NCBI RefSeq assembly: GCF_003438995.1
Contig: NZ_QSUN01000007.1
Span: forward strand, 76,609 to 140,608
Source of the DNA: Bacteroides sp. OM05-12
GTDB lineage: Bacteria > Bacteroidota > Bacteroidia > Bacteroidales > Bacteroidaceae
Direction: 5' to 3'
DNA: 64,000 nucleotides
Position numbers and translations under genes: made by a program. Under the pieces are notes generated by a model, which saw only the letters and a list, made by a program, of their open reading frames with translations, was not told the origin of the DNA and did no database searches. Shown one piece after another: positions 45,823 through 54,782 of this stretch. Every line of letters begins with the position of its first letter. Positions within the stretch are counted from its first letter, which is position 1.

Positions 45823-46770
45823 ATGAGCAAAGCATTAACAAGAACAGATTTCAACTTTCCGGGACAAAAAAACGTCTATCATGGAAAAGTACGCGATGTG
45901 TATAACATCAATGGCGAAAAACTGGTTATGGTAGCAACCGACCGTATTTCTGCATTTGATGTCGTATTACCGAAAGGTATTCCTTACAAAGGACAAATGC
46001 TCAATCAGATTGCTGCGAAATTCCTTGATGCAACAACAGATATTTGCCCTAACTGGAAATTGGCTACTCCGGACCCAATGGTCACCGTAGGTGTGATGTG
46101 TGAGGGTTTCCCTGTAGAAATGATTGTACGCGGTTATCTTTGTGGTAGTGCATGGCGTTCTTATAAAAGTGGCGTCCGCGAAATTTGCGGTGTGAAATTG
46201 CCCGACGGAATGAGAGAAAACCAGAAATTCCCTGAACCTATCATAACTCCAACAACTAAAGCAGAAATGGGGTTGCATGATGAAGATATCTCAAAAGAGG
46301 AAATCCTGAAACAAGGTTTAGCTACCCCCGAAGAATATGCAATCTTAGAGAAATATACTCTTGAACTTTTCAAAAGAGGAAGTGAAATAGCTGCAGAGCG
46401 TGGCTTAATTCTCGTTGATACAAAGTATGAATTCGGAAAGTATAACGGCAAAATCTACTTGATGGATGAAATACACACACCGGATTCAAGCCGCTATTTC
46501 TATTCTGAAGGTTATCAGGAACGTTTCGAAAAAGGCGAAGCTCAAAAACAGTTATCAAAAGAGTTTGTGCGCGAATGGCTGATGGACAACGGTTTTCAAG
46601 GAAAAGCAGGACAGCAAGTACCCGAAATGACAGATGAGATTGTTAACTCAATTAGTGAGCGTTATATGGAATTATTCGAGCATATCACAGGTGAGAAATT
46701 CCAAAAAGCCGATACAGATAACATTGTCGAAAGAATCGAAAAGAATGTAATGACATTCCTTTCCAAGTAA
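45823..46770 (+). CDS. purC: Phosphoribosylaminoimidazolesuccinocarboxamide (SAICAR) synthase
   Basis: PurC joins CAIR and aspartate with ATP in purine synthesis. The 315-residue product shows [75 protein letters not shown] and TPDSSRYF, all conserved in the longer SAICAR synthases. It follows phoH closely, and a hairpin terminator lies between it and menG. Confidence 0.96.
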   Translation: MSKALTRTDFNFPGQKNVYHGKVRDVYNINGEKLVMVATDRISAFDVVLPKGIPYKGQMLNQIAAKFLDATTDICPNWKLATPDPMVTVGVMCEGFPVEMIVRGYLCGSAWRSYKSGVREICGVKLPDGMRENQKFPEPIITPTTKAEMGLHDEDISKEEILKQGLATPEEYAILEKYTLELFKRGSEIAAERGLILVDTKYEFGKYNGKIYLMDEIHTPDSSRYFYSEGYQERFEKGEAQKQLSKEFVREWLMDNGFQGKAGQQVPEMTDEIVNSISERYMELFEHITGEKFQKADTDNIVERIEKNVMTFLSK

Positions 46771-46782
46771 TTTATCATAACT

Positions 46783-46821
46783 GATAGTGAAAGAGTAAAC
46801 TAGCTCTTTCGCTATCTTTTT
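46783..46821 (+). terminator. Terminator or attenuator between purC and menG
   Basis: GATAGTGAAAGAG (46783-46795) pairs with CTCTTTCGCTATC (46804-46816, one G-U pair) and is followed by TTTTT. It ends only 10 bases before the menG ATG, so menG needs read-through or a promoter within the hairpin region; none was recognised. Confidence 0.8.
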
Positions 46822-46831
46822 CATTAGAAGC

Positions 46832-47569
46832 ATGAATTACCCACAAGAAAACATCAAACCATATAACGCTGATGAAAAGAAAAGCGTACAGGTAGAGAAA
46901 ATGTTTGACAACATTGCTCATGTCTACGACAGATTGAATCATACCCTATCCCTAGGTATTGATAAAAGCTGGCGACGCAAGGCTATAGCATGGCTCAAGC
47001 CTTTCCATCCGCAACGTATCATGGATGTAGCTACCGGTACGGGTGACTTTGCCATTCAAGCATATCAGGATTTACTTCCTGAAGAACTTATCGGCACTGA
47101 TATTTCTGAAGGCATGATGAATGTGGGAAAAGAAAAAGTACAAAGAAACGGACTTACAGGCAAAATAATATTCGCCAAAGAAGATTGTACTTCACTAACA
47201 TTTGGAGCGGAAAGCTTTGATGCAGTGACAGTAGCATTCGGTGTCCGCAACTTTGAAGACCTTGATAAAGGATTATCGGAGATCTGCCGCGTACTAACAC
47301 CAAATGGCAAATTGGTAATTCTGGAACTTTCTTACCCTGAAAAGTTCCCAATGAAACAATTGTATGCTATTTATTCAAGAATAGTTATACCTACCCTTGG
47401 CAAACTGTTTTCTAAAGACAACAGTGCCTACCACTATCTCCCTCAATCCATCAAAGCCTTCCCTCAAGGAGAAGTAATGAAAAATATCATTGGCAAAGCC
47501 GGTTTTCGGGAAGTCAGTTTCAAGCGACTGACATTCGGTATTTGCACACTTTATATGGCTAGTAAATAA
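46832..47569 (+). CDS. menG: Demethylmenaquinone methyltransferase
   Basis: MenG (UbiE family) methylates demethylmenaquinone with SAM, the last step to menaquinone, the quinone expected in an anaerobic Bacteroides. The 245-residue product has [19 protein letters not shown] near residues 23-41, the SAM motif [31 protein letters not shown] and [19 protein letters not shown]. All are UbiE/MenG signatures. It is followed 24 bases later by aroE. Confidence 0.94.
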   Translation: MNYPQENIKPYNADEKKSVQVEKMFDNIAHVYDRLNHTLSLGIDKSWRRKAIAWLKPFHPQRIMDVATGTGDFAIQAYQDLLPEELIGTDISEGMMNVGKEKVQRNGLTGKIIFAKEDCTSLTFGAESFDAVTVAFGVRNFEDLDKGLSEICRVLTPNGKLVILELSYPEKFPMKQLYAIYSRIVIPTLGKLFSKDNSAYHYLPQSIKAFPQGEVMKNIIGKAGFREVSFKRLTFGICTLYMASK

Positions 47570-47593
47570 TAACGAATTAAAAAACACTTTCTT

Positions 47594-48334
47594 ATGCAAA
47601 AGTATGGTTTAATAGGCTATCCGCTAAAACACTCTTTCTCTATCAGTTATTTCAATGAGAAATTCCAATCGGAGGGTATCGATGCCGAATATGTCAACTT
47701 TGAGATACCTTCTATCAATGACTTGCCCGGAATCATAAAAGGAAATCCCAATTTGCAAGGTTTTAATGTGACCATACCTTATAAAGAGAAAGTAATTTCC
47801 TATCTGGATGAAATAGATAAAACCGCAATTCCCATCGGTGCCATCAACGTAGTTAAAGTTATACGCCAAAAAGGAAAGGTAAAACTCATCGGCTACAACT
47901 CCGATATAATCGGCTTTACCCGTTCCATCGAACCATTATTGGAATCCCATCACAAAAAAGCATTGATATTAGGAACCGGAGGAGCGGCAAAAGCCGTCTA
48001 TCACGGACTAAAAAGTTTAGGAGTTGAGAGTGTTTATGTTACACGCCAAACAAGACCGGATATGCTTACTTACGAAGAGCTTACTCCGGAAATTATAGCA
48101 GAACATACTATCATTGTCAATTGTACACCGATAGGGATGTACCCCCAAGTGGATTTCTGTCCCAATATTCCTTATGAATATCTGACACCCAACCATTTAC
48201 TCTACGATTTGTTATATAATCCGGACACCACTCTCTTTATGAAAAAAGGAGCAGCGAAAGGAGCAGTAGTCAAAAACGGATTGGAAATGCTTTTATTACA
48301 AGCATTTGCAGCTTGGGAAATATGGAACAAATGA
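47594..48334 (+). CDS. aroE: Shikimate dehydrogenase
   Basis: AroE reduces 3-dehydroshikimate to shikimate with NADPH. The 246-residue product is the short Bacteroidetes form with GLIGYPLKHSFSISYFNEKF at the start, GFNVTIPYKEKVISYLDE carrying the catalytic Lys, the NADP-binding LGTGGAAKAVYHGLKSLG and NCTPIGMYPQ. A typical late KxGLEMLLLQAFAAWEIW is present. Its stop overlaps the start of the hydrolase gene. Confidence 0.95.
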   Translation: MQKYGLIGYPLKHSFSISYFNEKFQSEGIDAEYVNFEIPSINDLPGIIKGNPNLQGFNVTIPYKEKVISYLDEIDKTAIPIGAINVVKVIRQKGKVKLIGYNSDIIGFTRSIEPLLESHHKKALILGTGGAAKAVYHGLKSLGVESVYVTRQTRPDMLTYEELTPEIIAEHTIIVNCTPIGMYPQVDFCPNIPYEYLTPNHLLYDLLYNPDTTLFMKKGAAKGAVVKNGLEMLLLQAFAAWEIWNK

Positions 48335-49281
48335 AAAAGAGACTCTTCTACGGCATCGCTATTACTTTACTTATCCTCATAGGAATCACTATCGGAGGAA
48401 GTTTTTTCATGCTGAATTTCTCCTTGAAACCGCATAACAGAGGGAAAGACATTCAAAGTTCTTATGAATATATGTATCAAGCCTATCCATATCTGAAACC
48501 TTGGGTAGACAGTTTGAATACCGTATCCGCCTTGAAAGACACTTTCATCCATGCAAACGACGGGACTCGTCTGCATGCATTCTATATAGCAGCTAATCGC
48601 CCTACGGACAAAACAGCCGTGATTGTGCATGGTTATACGGACAATGCCATTCGTATGTTCATGATAGGCTATTTATATAATCATGATTTTAACTATAATA
48701 TTCTTCTTCCTGACCTGCGTAACACCGGACTCAGCGATGGAGATTATATACAAATGGGATGGAGAGATCGCTTCGATGTACTACAATGGATGGATATTGC
48801 CAACCGGATATATGGTGATTCCACACAAATGGTGGTACATGGTATTTCCATGGGAGCAGCAACCACAATGATGGTTTCCGGAGAACAGCCTCAACCCGGG
48901 TATGTAAAATGCTACGTAGAAGACTGCGGGTATACCAGCGTGTGGGATGAATTTTCTTATCAACTCAAAGACATGTTCCATCTTCCACCATGCCCATTAA
49001 TGTACAGCACCAATGCTTTATGCCGGTTCGAATACGGATGGGATTTCAAAGAAGCCTCTGCGGTAAAGCAAGTAGCCAAATGCCTCCTTCCCATGTTATT
49101 CATTCATGGTGATGCAGATACTTACGTACCGACATGGATGGTATACGAACTTTACAAAGCAAAGCCTGAACCAAAGGAGTTGTGGATTGTGCCCGGTGCA
49201 ACACACGCAATGTCTTATCGGGATGATACTGAAGAATATGTAAATAAGGTACGACTGTTTGTAGATAAATATATTAAATAG
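48322..49281 (+). CDS. Membrane-anchored alpha/beta hydrolase
   Basis: A 319-residue protein with an N-terminal hydrophobic helix (LFYGIAITLLILIGITIGGS) that anchors or exports it. The hydrolase core shows TAVIVHGYTDNAIRMF (oxyanion region), the nucleophile elbow VVHGISMGAATTMM, the acid residue in HGDADTYVPTW and the final His in VPGATHAMSY, so the triad is complete. The ATG at 48322 overlaps aroE; the ATG at 48331 overlaps the aroE stop as ATGA and is equally possible. Substrate unknown. Confidence 0.85.
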   Translation: MEQMKKRLFYGIAITLLILIGITIGGSFFMLNFSLKPHNRGKDIQSSYEYMYQAYPYLKPWVDSLNTVSALKDTFIHANDGTRLHAFYIAANRPTDKTAVIVHGYTDNAIRMFMIGYLYNHDFNYNILLPDLRNTGLSDGDYIQMGWRDRFDVLQWMDIANRIYGDSTQMVVHGISMGAATTMMVSGEQPQPGYVKCYVEDCGYTSVWDEFSYQLKDMFHLPPCPLMYSTNALCRFEYGWDFKEASAVKQVAKCLLPMLFIHGDADTYVPTWMVYELYKAKPEPKELWIVPGATHAMSYRDDTEEYVNKVRLFVDKYIK

Positions 49282-49293
49282 ATATCTTTTTCT

Positions 49294-49443
49294 TTATATA
49301 AAAAATAAGATTCTATTTACGATGACTCTAAAAGGATAATAATTCTCAAAGACAGTATCACCCATTATTACATTTCCACATTGATCACAATAAAATGAAA
49401 CCAGAAGATTATAATCTTCTTTATTATACTCTATTTCAACTCT
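49294..49443 (-). pseudogene. Broken cassette fragment with GDTVFENYY motif (end of array)
   Basis: The minus strand is open for 49 codons and ends at a stop (49294-49296); it reads through LVSFYCDQCG, then MGDTVFENYYPFRVIVNR. A matching segment, IGDTVFENYYSFRVIVNR, closes the fragment at 51321-51509, so both descend from one C-terminal domain. No start codon or signal is present. It lies just beyond the last small gene of the Rhs region and just before the hydrolase gene on the other strand, marking the edge of the array. Confidence 0.65.
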
Positions 49444-49451
49444 TCACAATT

Positions 49452-50378
49452 CTAGTTTTCAACCCAAAAGCCTAATATATGTCCATTATTCTGTCTATAA
49501 ATCTCATTAGCTATATTATCTTCTGTTAATACATATATACCATCAATATTCTTCACATAAACTTTATTATTAAAGATTTGATAATCAAGTCCATCTATTG
49601 AATAAGGAAATTCGAATGAAGCTAAAAGAATTGTTTCGGAAGGAGATTTTAAGTAATACGTATATAACCGTAATATATTTGTATCATTAGTAGTCCTTTC
49701 TAGTGTCATATAAGAAATAATTTCAGATGAAAGCCATTGGGCAACTCCCCATAAAGGATATTCCATTCCTACTTTATAGTCATCGCTTAATTCCGGAAAT
49801 TCCCGAATTGTCCGAACTTTTCGATTTCTAAGATCAAATACATTTAGTAATACAGAATGTTTCTTCACCCCTGCACCTCTAGGATTAGCATCATAATATA
49901 AAACTTTGAGATCTTTCAATTCTTGAGATAAGTTCTTTGATAATTCTTCATCCGTAGATACAGAAATGCATTTCTTAGCACGCAAATCCATAAGAAAAAA
50001 ATCTCTCTTAGCATTATCACAATCAATTTCTATATCATTCTTATCCCATACCACATAACAATCTAAATTGGGAAATGCTCCACCACCACCTAATAAAAGA
50101 GTATCAAAATCAAATTCCCAGTCTCCCAATCTATCTATTTTCATTTCATAATTCTCGAATTCTTTATTCCATGAATATAAAACCAGTGTAGAGTTTTTTA
50201 ATAATACATACCCTAAAGGTCCATACTTTTTCTGCAACCTCATCCGGCCTTCATTTACAAAATACTCTGTTACAGTAATAGAGTCCAAACTACTGGCACG
50301 ACTAACTATTATTATTTTTTCACTACCCCAGCCAAAAATAGAAAAAAACAATCCCCAAAATAATATTATATTTTTCAT
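49452..50378 (-). CDS. Exported protein of unknown function (Rhs-downstream array)
   Basis: A 308-residue protein with a signal peptide (ILFWGLFFSIFGWGS). The mature part is beta-rich and resembles the next gene in its end (KVYVKNIDGIYVLTED compared with ICYFLDKDGIFTISED) and in blocks such as VVWDKNDIEI. This suggests a beta-propeller-like fold, but I do not recognise the family. It starts 20 bases after the paralogue at 50399. By position it is a candidate orphan immunity protein; that is inference only. Confidence 0.6.
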   Translation of the reverse strand: MKNIILFWGLFFSIFGWGSEKIIIVSRASSLDSITVTEYFVNEGRMRLQKKYGPLGYVLLKNSTLVLYSWNKEFENYEMKIDRLGDWEFDFDTLLLGGGGAFPNLDCYVVWDKNDIEIDCDNAKRDFFLMDLRAKKCISVSTDEELSKNLSQELKDLKVLYYDANPRGAGVKKHSVLLNVFDLRNRKVRTIREFPELSDDYKVGMEYPLWGVAQWLSSEIISYMTLERTTNDTNILRLYTYYLKSPSETILLASFEFPYSIDGLDYQIFNNKVYVKNIDGIYVLTEDNIANEIYRQNNGHILGFWVEN

Positions 50379-50398
50379 CCTAATATATTCCTTATATT

Positions 50399-51319
50399 CT
50401 ACTCAGTGAAAATAAAATCAATAAATTCACAACCACTCTCCTGAAATTTATAAGTTTTCAATCCATCCTCTGAGATTGTAAAAATACCATCTTTATCTAA
50501 AAAATAACAGATATTCTCTCTTATTTGATATTTTACATCAGACGTACAATTAATCGGTGGAAAACATTTAAAAAGCTTTAAGACCTTCGTTTCTACATTA
50601 TAATTCCATATCATTAAAGTACGTTCATTCACACCGTAAGAGACTACATAAGTAAACTCCACGGGAGAAATCCATTGAGTGGCAGAATGTAGGACGACTA
50701 GATCATCACAGGATACAGGTATTGAATAATCTTTAAATGAGTATGAACATTTAGATGATATATCACATATATTCAATGTTTTTCTCCACCTATCCTCCAC
50801 CAATCTTGGCTGATAATCAATATAGGAAACATATTTAGGATAGACAAAATCACTATCAGTACTTAATTTCCCATCTTCACTTATCAACTTCCCTATCTTA
50901 CCGGAATTAAGATCTACGATTTCCAATACATACTGATTTGATTCATAATCCATTAATACATCTGTAGAATCAACAATAACATATCTACGGTCATAAGTAC
51001 TTGCAGTTTGACGTTCAGTAGGTTCAAATGGTAATGTATCGGTTCTTATACTATTTTCACCAATCAATGAAACGATACGTTTTGAATCATAATTCAATCG
51101 AAGCAAACAGTCTCCTTTAAAACAAAGTACTTCATTATATCCTCCTTTCATTTCCTTACGTTCTAATATTTTAGAGAAGTCAGCAGAGGTTCTATACAAT
51201 AACATAATGGAGTCTTTTTTTGCTACAATTTCAGCAAATGGCAAACTCACAATTTCCTTGCAGATCATTCCTGGTAAACTAAATAACAGGAAAAATAAAA
51301 TTAAAATACATCTACACAT
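50399..51319 (-). CDS. Exported protein of unknown function, paralogue of the previous gene
   Basis: A 306-residue protein with a signal segment (ILILFFLLFSLPGMICKEIV). It has VDLNSGKIGKLISEDGKLS and the closing KDGIFTISEDGLKTYKF block that aligns with its neighbour. The ATG at 51319 follows one base after the stop of the broken fragment at 51321-51509, the spacing expected for an immunity gene behind a toxin C-terminus. I infer it was the immunity gene of that lost toxin. Fold and target are unknown. Confidence 0.6.
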   Translation of the reverse strand: MCRCILILFFLLFSLPGMICKEIVSLPFAEIVAKKDSIMLLYRTSADFSKILERKEMKGGYNEVLCFKGDCLLRLNYDSKRIVSLIGENSIRTDTLPFEPTERQTASTYDRRYVIVDSTDVLMDYESNQYVLEIVDLNSGKIGKLISEDGKLSTDSDFVYPKYVSYIDYQPRLVEDRWRKTLNICDISSKCSYSFKDYSIPVSCDDLVVLHSATQWISPVEFTYVVSYGVNERTLMIWNYNVETKVLKLFKCFPPINCTSDVKYQIRENICYFLDKDGIFTISEDGLKTYKFQESGCEFIDFIFTE

Positions 51320-51320
51320 A

Positions 51321-51509
51321 TTATTTTCTATTTACGATAACTCTAAAAGAATAATAATTCTCAAAGACAGTATCACCTATTATTGTATATTCTATTTCAT
51401 ATCCCAATTGTTCACAATAAAGTGGAGCCAAAACACTATTATCTTTCAAAATATTTTCGCTAATTCTTGTGGATAAATTGACTAAGAATAAATTATTATT
51501 TTCTTCATT
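51321..51509 (-). pseudogene. Broken toxin-like C-terminal fragment
   Basis: Sixty-two open codons on the minus strand, bounded upstream by a TAG and ending in a TAA. It reads NLSTRISENILKDNSVLAPL, YCEQLGYEIEYTI and IGDTVFENYYSFRVIVNRK. No start codon or signal peptide is present, so it is the tail of a longer lost protein. It is related to the fragment at 49294. It abuts the secreted gene at 50399-51319 by one base. I interpret it as a displaced Rhs C-terminus; the upstream Rhs core is missing. Confidence 0.65.
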
Positions 51510-51730
51510 CTATTCTCTATTTAATTGTAACTTAAACTTTTTTACTCCTTCCAATTAATTAAATTCATCCCATCCTATTCTTTTCTCTATTTACTAGTAG
51601 ACCAAAAACTAATAATAAAAAACAGTGGAAACTTTTTCTCCAGCATAACCATTACTCAATGTATATATACCATAATATATAGATTTATTGGACTTGAACC
51701 TTTATGTTTTACTTACCATTAGACTAAATG

Positions 51731-52312
51731 CTATTGAATTTCCAATCGTTTATATACAAATGAATTTGGATCATCAAATAGTCTGGCTTTTATGATTAAC
51801 TTATCAGAATTCAGCCAATACATTGATATGGGAAACCATCCTTTACTTTTTAATGTTTCTATTAATTTTATCTTACTATTTCGATTTTTATAGATTTGAA
51901 TCCCTCTATAATTATCTCCAGATGGAATATCATATGTTGCTATATACCCACTCGAAGAAATGGATATATTTGATAATAATTTCTGAATTAGATAACCTTT
52001 ACAATTCACTAGACATAAATCTTCATTATTGCAATCAATTATTTTTAATATGCAAAGATTCATTTCATTTATCCAACCAACATATTCAATTTCGTAATCA
52101 TCTTCCTGAATATAACATCGACTAATTTCTTTTTTTAATAGCTCCATACAATTTCTTTTGTGCATAGAATTCATGTCAATAAAGATATTATAATTACTTT
52201 CTTGAGCTTTTTTGAATTCTTCAGCTGTTGCTGACGTTATAATAAAGCCAAAAGCATTACTACTTAAACAAAACACTAATTGCATTAATAAAAGTACCTT
52301 TCTCATAATCAT
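51731..52312 (-). CDS. Exported protein of unknown function
   Basis: A 193-residue protein with a signal peptide (VLLLMQLVFCLSSNAFGF). The mature part includes YNIFIDMNSMHKRNCMELLK and a VGWINEMNLCILKII stretch; no known domain is recognised. It lies 93 bases after the 71-residue membrane gene. The stretch 51591-51720 beyond its stop reads as a short degenerate tail (YYGIYTLSNGYAGEKVSTVF then stop), perhaps another fragment. Very AT-rich codon use matches the rest of the array. Confidence 0.55.
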   Translation of the reverse strand: MIMRKVLLLMQLVFCLSSNAFGFIITSATAEEFKKAQESNYNIFIDMNSMHKRNCMELLKKEISRCYIQEDDYEIEYVGWINEMNLCILKIIDCNNEDLCLVNCKGYLIQKLLSNISISSSGYIATYDIPSGDNYRGIQIYKNRNSKIKLIETLKSKGWFPISMYWLNSDKLIIKARLFDDPNSFVYKRLEIQ

Positions 52313-52405
52313 TTCCGATTTAACTGTAACAAGAATCTATTTACACCTTTTAATTGTATATTAAATTGATCCCAACCATTAAATTAGCATAGAAAAAATA
52401 GATTT

Positions 52406-52621
52406 TTACAATTTACTATTTTTCCTATCCAAATAGTAACTATATAAATAAATATGATAACCTAAATAAATCCCTAACAACAATACAAGAATATAACTGT
52501 ATATAATATGTTGATAGGATAATCTAAAAACTCCATAGAGAAACAAATATCCAAGATATCCATAAACCATTATAACATTTAAATGAATTATAATATAATC
52601 ATAAATCCTTCTCATTATCAT
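52406..52621 (-). CDS. Small membrane protein, copy 1
   Basis: A 71-residue protein with two predicted helices (IIHLNVIMVYGYLGYLFLYG and IYSYILVLLLGIYLGYHIY). It is nearly identical, at both protein and DNA level, to the 72-residue protein at 56463, so a block of about 300 bases was duplicated. In copy 1 the gene that should overlap its start is reduced to a remnant (52618-52700). A membrane immunity protein is possible; no evidence beyond position. Confidence 0.6.
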   Translation of the reverse strand: MIMRRIYDYIIIHLNVIMVYGYLGYLFLYGVFRLSYQHIIYSYILVLLLGIYLGYHIYLYSYYLDRKNSKL

Positions 52622-52700
52622 TTATTTGACTTTTTATTTTTCAGATAACCTGCAATAGCACTGACTCCAATAAAAAAACTTAAACATAACACTTAATATA
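52618..52700 (-). pseudogene. Remnant of the 68-residue membrane gene
   Basis: The minus strand reads FFIGVSAIAGYLKNKKSNK before the overlap with the 71-residue gene, matching the C-terminal ~20 residues of the intact protein at 56678 (FIGVSAIAGCLKNKKSNK). Upstream the similarity stops with in-frame stop codons, so only the 3' end was carried along in the duplication. Confidence 0.7.
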
Positions 52701-52792
52701 AACAACAGTAAAGAAGGATTATCATAACTGATTTTATTATGATTCTAAAGAACTTGTTTATATATTTTCTTATACTTTTCATTCTTACTTTA

Positions 52793-52843
52793 CTATAATA
52801 GTTTCTTATAAATTGGATATTTTATATGAGTTTCATAACGTTT
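52793..52843 (-). pseudogene. Short toxin-tail fragment KRYETHIKYPIYKKLL
   Basis: Sixteen codons and a stop on the minus strand read KRYETHIKYPIYKKLL, paralogous to RKCYEAQIKHSTYKKLS in the fragment at 54531. The DNA match extends over about 45 bases (52800-52846 with 54591-54640) with only a few differences. It lies just beyond the stop of the gene at 52888. It is too short to be a gene and is read as a decayed copy. Confidence 0.55.
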
Positions 52844-52887
52844 CTAACAATTATTAGAAGAATCCCACAATCCTTTCATCTCAAATA

Positions 52888-53679
52888 CTATTCCATCCCT
52901 TTTTCCGGACGAAGTTTAACATACCAATAGGCAGTATCAGGATATACACACATTACATCACTATATGAGATTTCTCTTTCATAATGAAAAAGATCCGAAA
53001 TAAATATTGGATAAAAATTAGATTTGTCAACCTGAACCAAAGTATCAGGATATATAATTTCCCTCATCACAGAATCTACAGGCACATTGGAAGGTATACG
53101 TTTAAGAACCCGTATGGAGTTATCATAATCCTTCGCAATCGGGATATATATAAATTGGCTGTTACGGATATAATCAGTGATATATTCACGATAACGTTTC
53201 TTATTCTTTTCCAGTTTATCGAAAAAACACCTAGTTGACGGATCATTCCATTGATTCAAAATACTCCCACTAATTTGGGCACTATCATCAATACAACGAA
53301 TATTATTCCCATAAATCTTTATCCAGCTCCGTGAACCTAATGCTATTGTGTCCATGCCATGTACCATATAAAAACCACCCCAAATTGGTTTCGAAGAATC
53401 AGGGGTACTCATATAATCAAGTTGCATATATGAACCGATTGCCCATTTTCTTTCAATCGTATTGAATATCCTAAAGAAAAATGTTATATTCTCCGGAATT
53501 GAATCATTTTTTTCCGGATTATAATTAGACATACTCACAGAGACAAAATCCAGCTCTATCTTTATAGAATTGGGAGATCCCTTGCGCATTTGATCTCCCA
53601 TAGAGTTAGAATATACTATTAATGGTATAATTATCATTAAGATTACTATATTAAATATATTCTTTTTCATTAATTCCAA
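52888..53679 (-). CDS. Exported protein of unknown function, paralogue of the next gene
   Basis: A 263-residue protein with a signal segment (NIVILMIIIPLIVYSNS). It shares with the gene at 53699 a FFxRxxNT-type strand, a GFYMVHGMDTIALGS block (cf. EFWMIHSRDSLMLSS) and YITDYIRNSQFIYIPIAKDY (cf. YIYDYISNSKFIYRPIVKDY). The family is not recognised. The two genes are 19 bases apart and arose by tandem duplication. In this setting I see them as displaced immunity proteins; catalytic motifs are absent. Confidence 0.6.
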   Translation of the reverse strand: MELMKKNIFNIVILMIIIPLIVYSNSMGDQMRKGSPNSIKIELDFVSVSMSNYNPEKNDSIPENITFFFRIFNTIERKWAIGSYMQLDYMSTPDSSKPIWGGFYMVHGMDTIALGSRSWIKIYGNNIRCIDDSAQISGSILNQWNDPSTRCFFDKLEKNKKRYREYITDYIRNSQFIYIPIAKDYDNSIRVLKRIPSNVPVDSVMREIIYPDTLVQVDKSNFYPIFISDLFHYEREISYSDVMCVYPDTAYWYVKLRPEKGME

Positions 53680-53698
53680 ATGTTAATTTAATGGTAAA

Positions 53699-54586
53699 TC
53701 ATTCATCATAGACAATCGTATATCCTAAAGAAAAAAAAGGAACAATCTTGTCTCTATCTATCTTTAATGCCTCATTCCATGGGGTTAAGCGATAAAGTGT
53801 ATTTGATGTCCATTCCTCTATTCTACCCCAAAAGCGTTCAACTAATAGAGTATCTTCATAATAATAGTAATAATTATTATTGTTATTTTCCTCTTCAAAA
53901 TCAGAACAGTTATAAATATATTCAATCACTAAAGGCATCATCTTTTTTACTTCTATACAAAACTGTGGGTAATCAACTTTTATTCCTTTATCTTCAAGGC
54001 CTTGTAATTCTTCCTGATAATCTTTCACAATTGGTCTGTATATAAATTTACTATTACTAATATAATCATAGATATATTTTTCATAATGAACAACAGGTAT
54101 TTTCAGAAGGAAATCCAACAACTCCATTTTACGATTAGAATAATCTATATCATTGATTTGCGGATCAAACATTATGGAATTTCTACTTTTAACAATTGGA
54201 ACACCAAGCATATGCGAAGATAGCATAAGGCTATCCCTACTATGAATCATCCAGAATTCCCCATAACGTTTATCTGCAATCTCTCTAAAATAAAAATCTG
54301 TGCTTGAATCGAATATAAAATTATGATCAGTTTGATTATTTACCGACACAAAAAATATTATTGAGACAGGAACAGAATCTCTATCAGCTAATTGACCTAG
54401 GCACACAGCTATACGTTTAATATCAACAACTATACTGCTTTGCTCATTATTTTGAAGTAATATATTTCCTGAAGTCCTTTCATTAAAGGAGCAACTTTGT
54501 AATAAAGCAATACATAATAGCATTATAAATTTATTTTTTTCTGAGATACAAAAGATATAATCCATAAATACCATTTTTAGATTCAT
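53699..54586 (-). CDS. Lipoprotein of unknown function, paralogue of the previous gene
   Basis: A 295-residue lipoprotein. Its hydrophobic signal KFIMLLCIALLQSC ends in a lipobox near residue 32, so translation may begin at an internal ATG such as 54565. The body aligns with the 52888 gene (YIYDYISNSKFIYRPIVKDY). Its 5' end overlaps, in another frame, the stop region of the broken fragment at 54531-54683. A toxin tail overlapping an immunity start is the arrangement expected for a CT/immunity cassette. Confidence 0.62.
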   Translation of the reverse strand: MNLKMVFMDYIFCISEKNKFIMLLCIALLQSCSFNERTSGNILLQNNEQSSIVVDIKRIAVCLGQLADRDSVPVSIIFFVSVNNQTDHNFIFDSSTDFYFREIADKRYGEFWMIHSRDSLMLSSHMLGVPIVKSRNSIMFDPQINDIDYSNRKMELLDFLLKIPVVHYEKYIYDYISNSKFIYRPIVKDYQEELQGLEDKGIKVDYPQFCIEVKKMMPLVIEYIYNCSDFEEENNNNNYYYYYEDTLLVERFWGRIEEWTSNTLYRLTPWNEALKIDRDKIVPFFSLGYTIVYDE

Positions 54587-54683
54587 TTGACAGTTTCTTA
54601 TAAGTTGAATGTTTTATTTGAGCTTCATAACATTTTCTTTGACCAGCCACACAACCACCAATTATTATTTCTATATTTCTACC
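54531..54683 (-). pseudogene. Broken toxin-like C-terminal fragment
   Basis: Fifty open codons bounded upstream by TAG and ending in TAA. They read IIIGGCVAGQRKCYEAQIKH, then STYKKLSNESKNGIYGLYLL and YLRKK. There is no start or signal. A shorter paralogue lies at 52793. It overlaps the start of the lipoprotein at 53699-54586 in a different frame. The basic, aromatic tail would suit a nuclease-type toxin end, but no catalytic motif can be assigned. Confidence 0.6.
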
Positions 54684-54782
54684 CTAGTTCAAAGATTTCC
54701 ACTATTTCTTATGAATCGCATACGCTATAAAGAATAAGACATTACTACTTCTTTTCATTATACTTTATTTCAATGTCATTTA

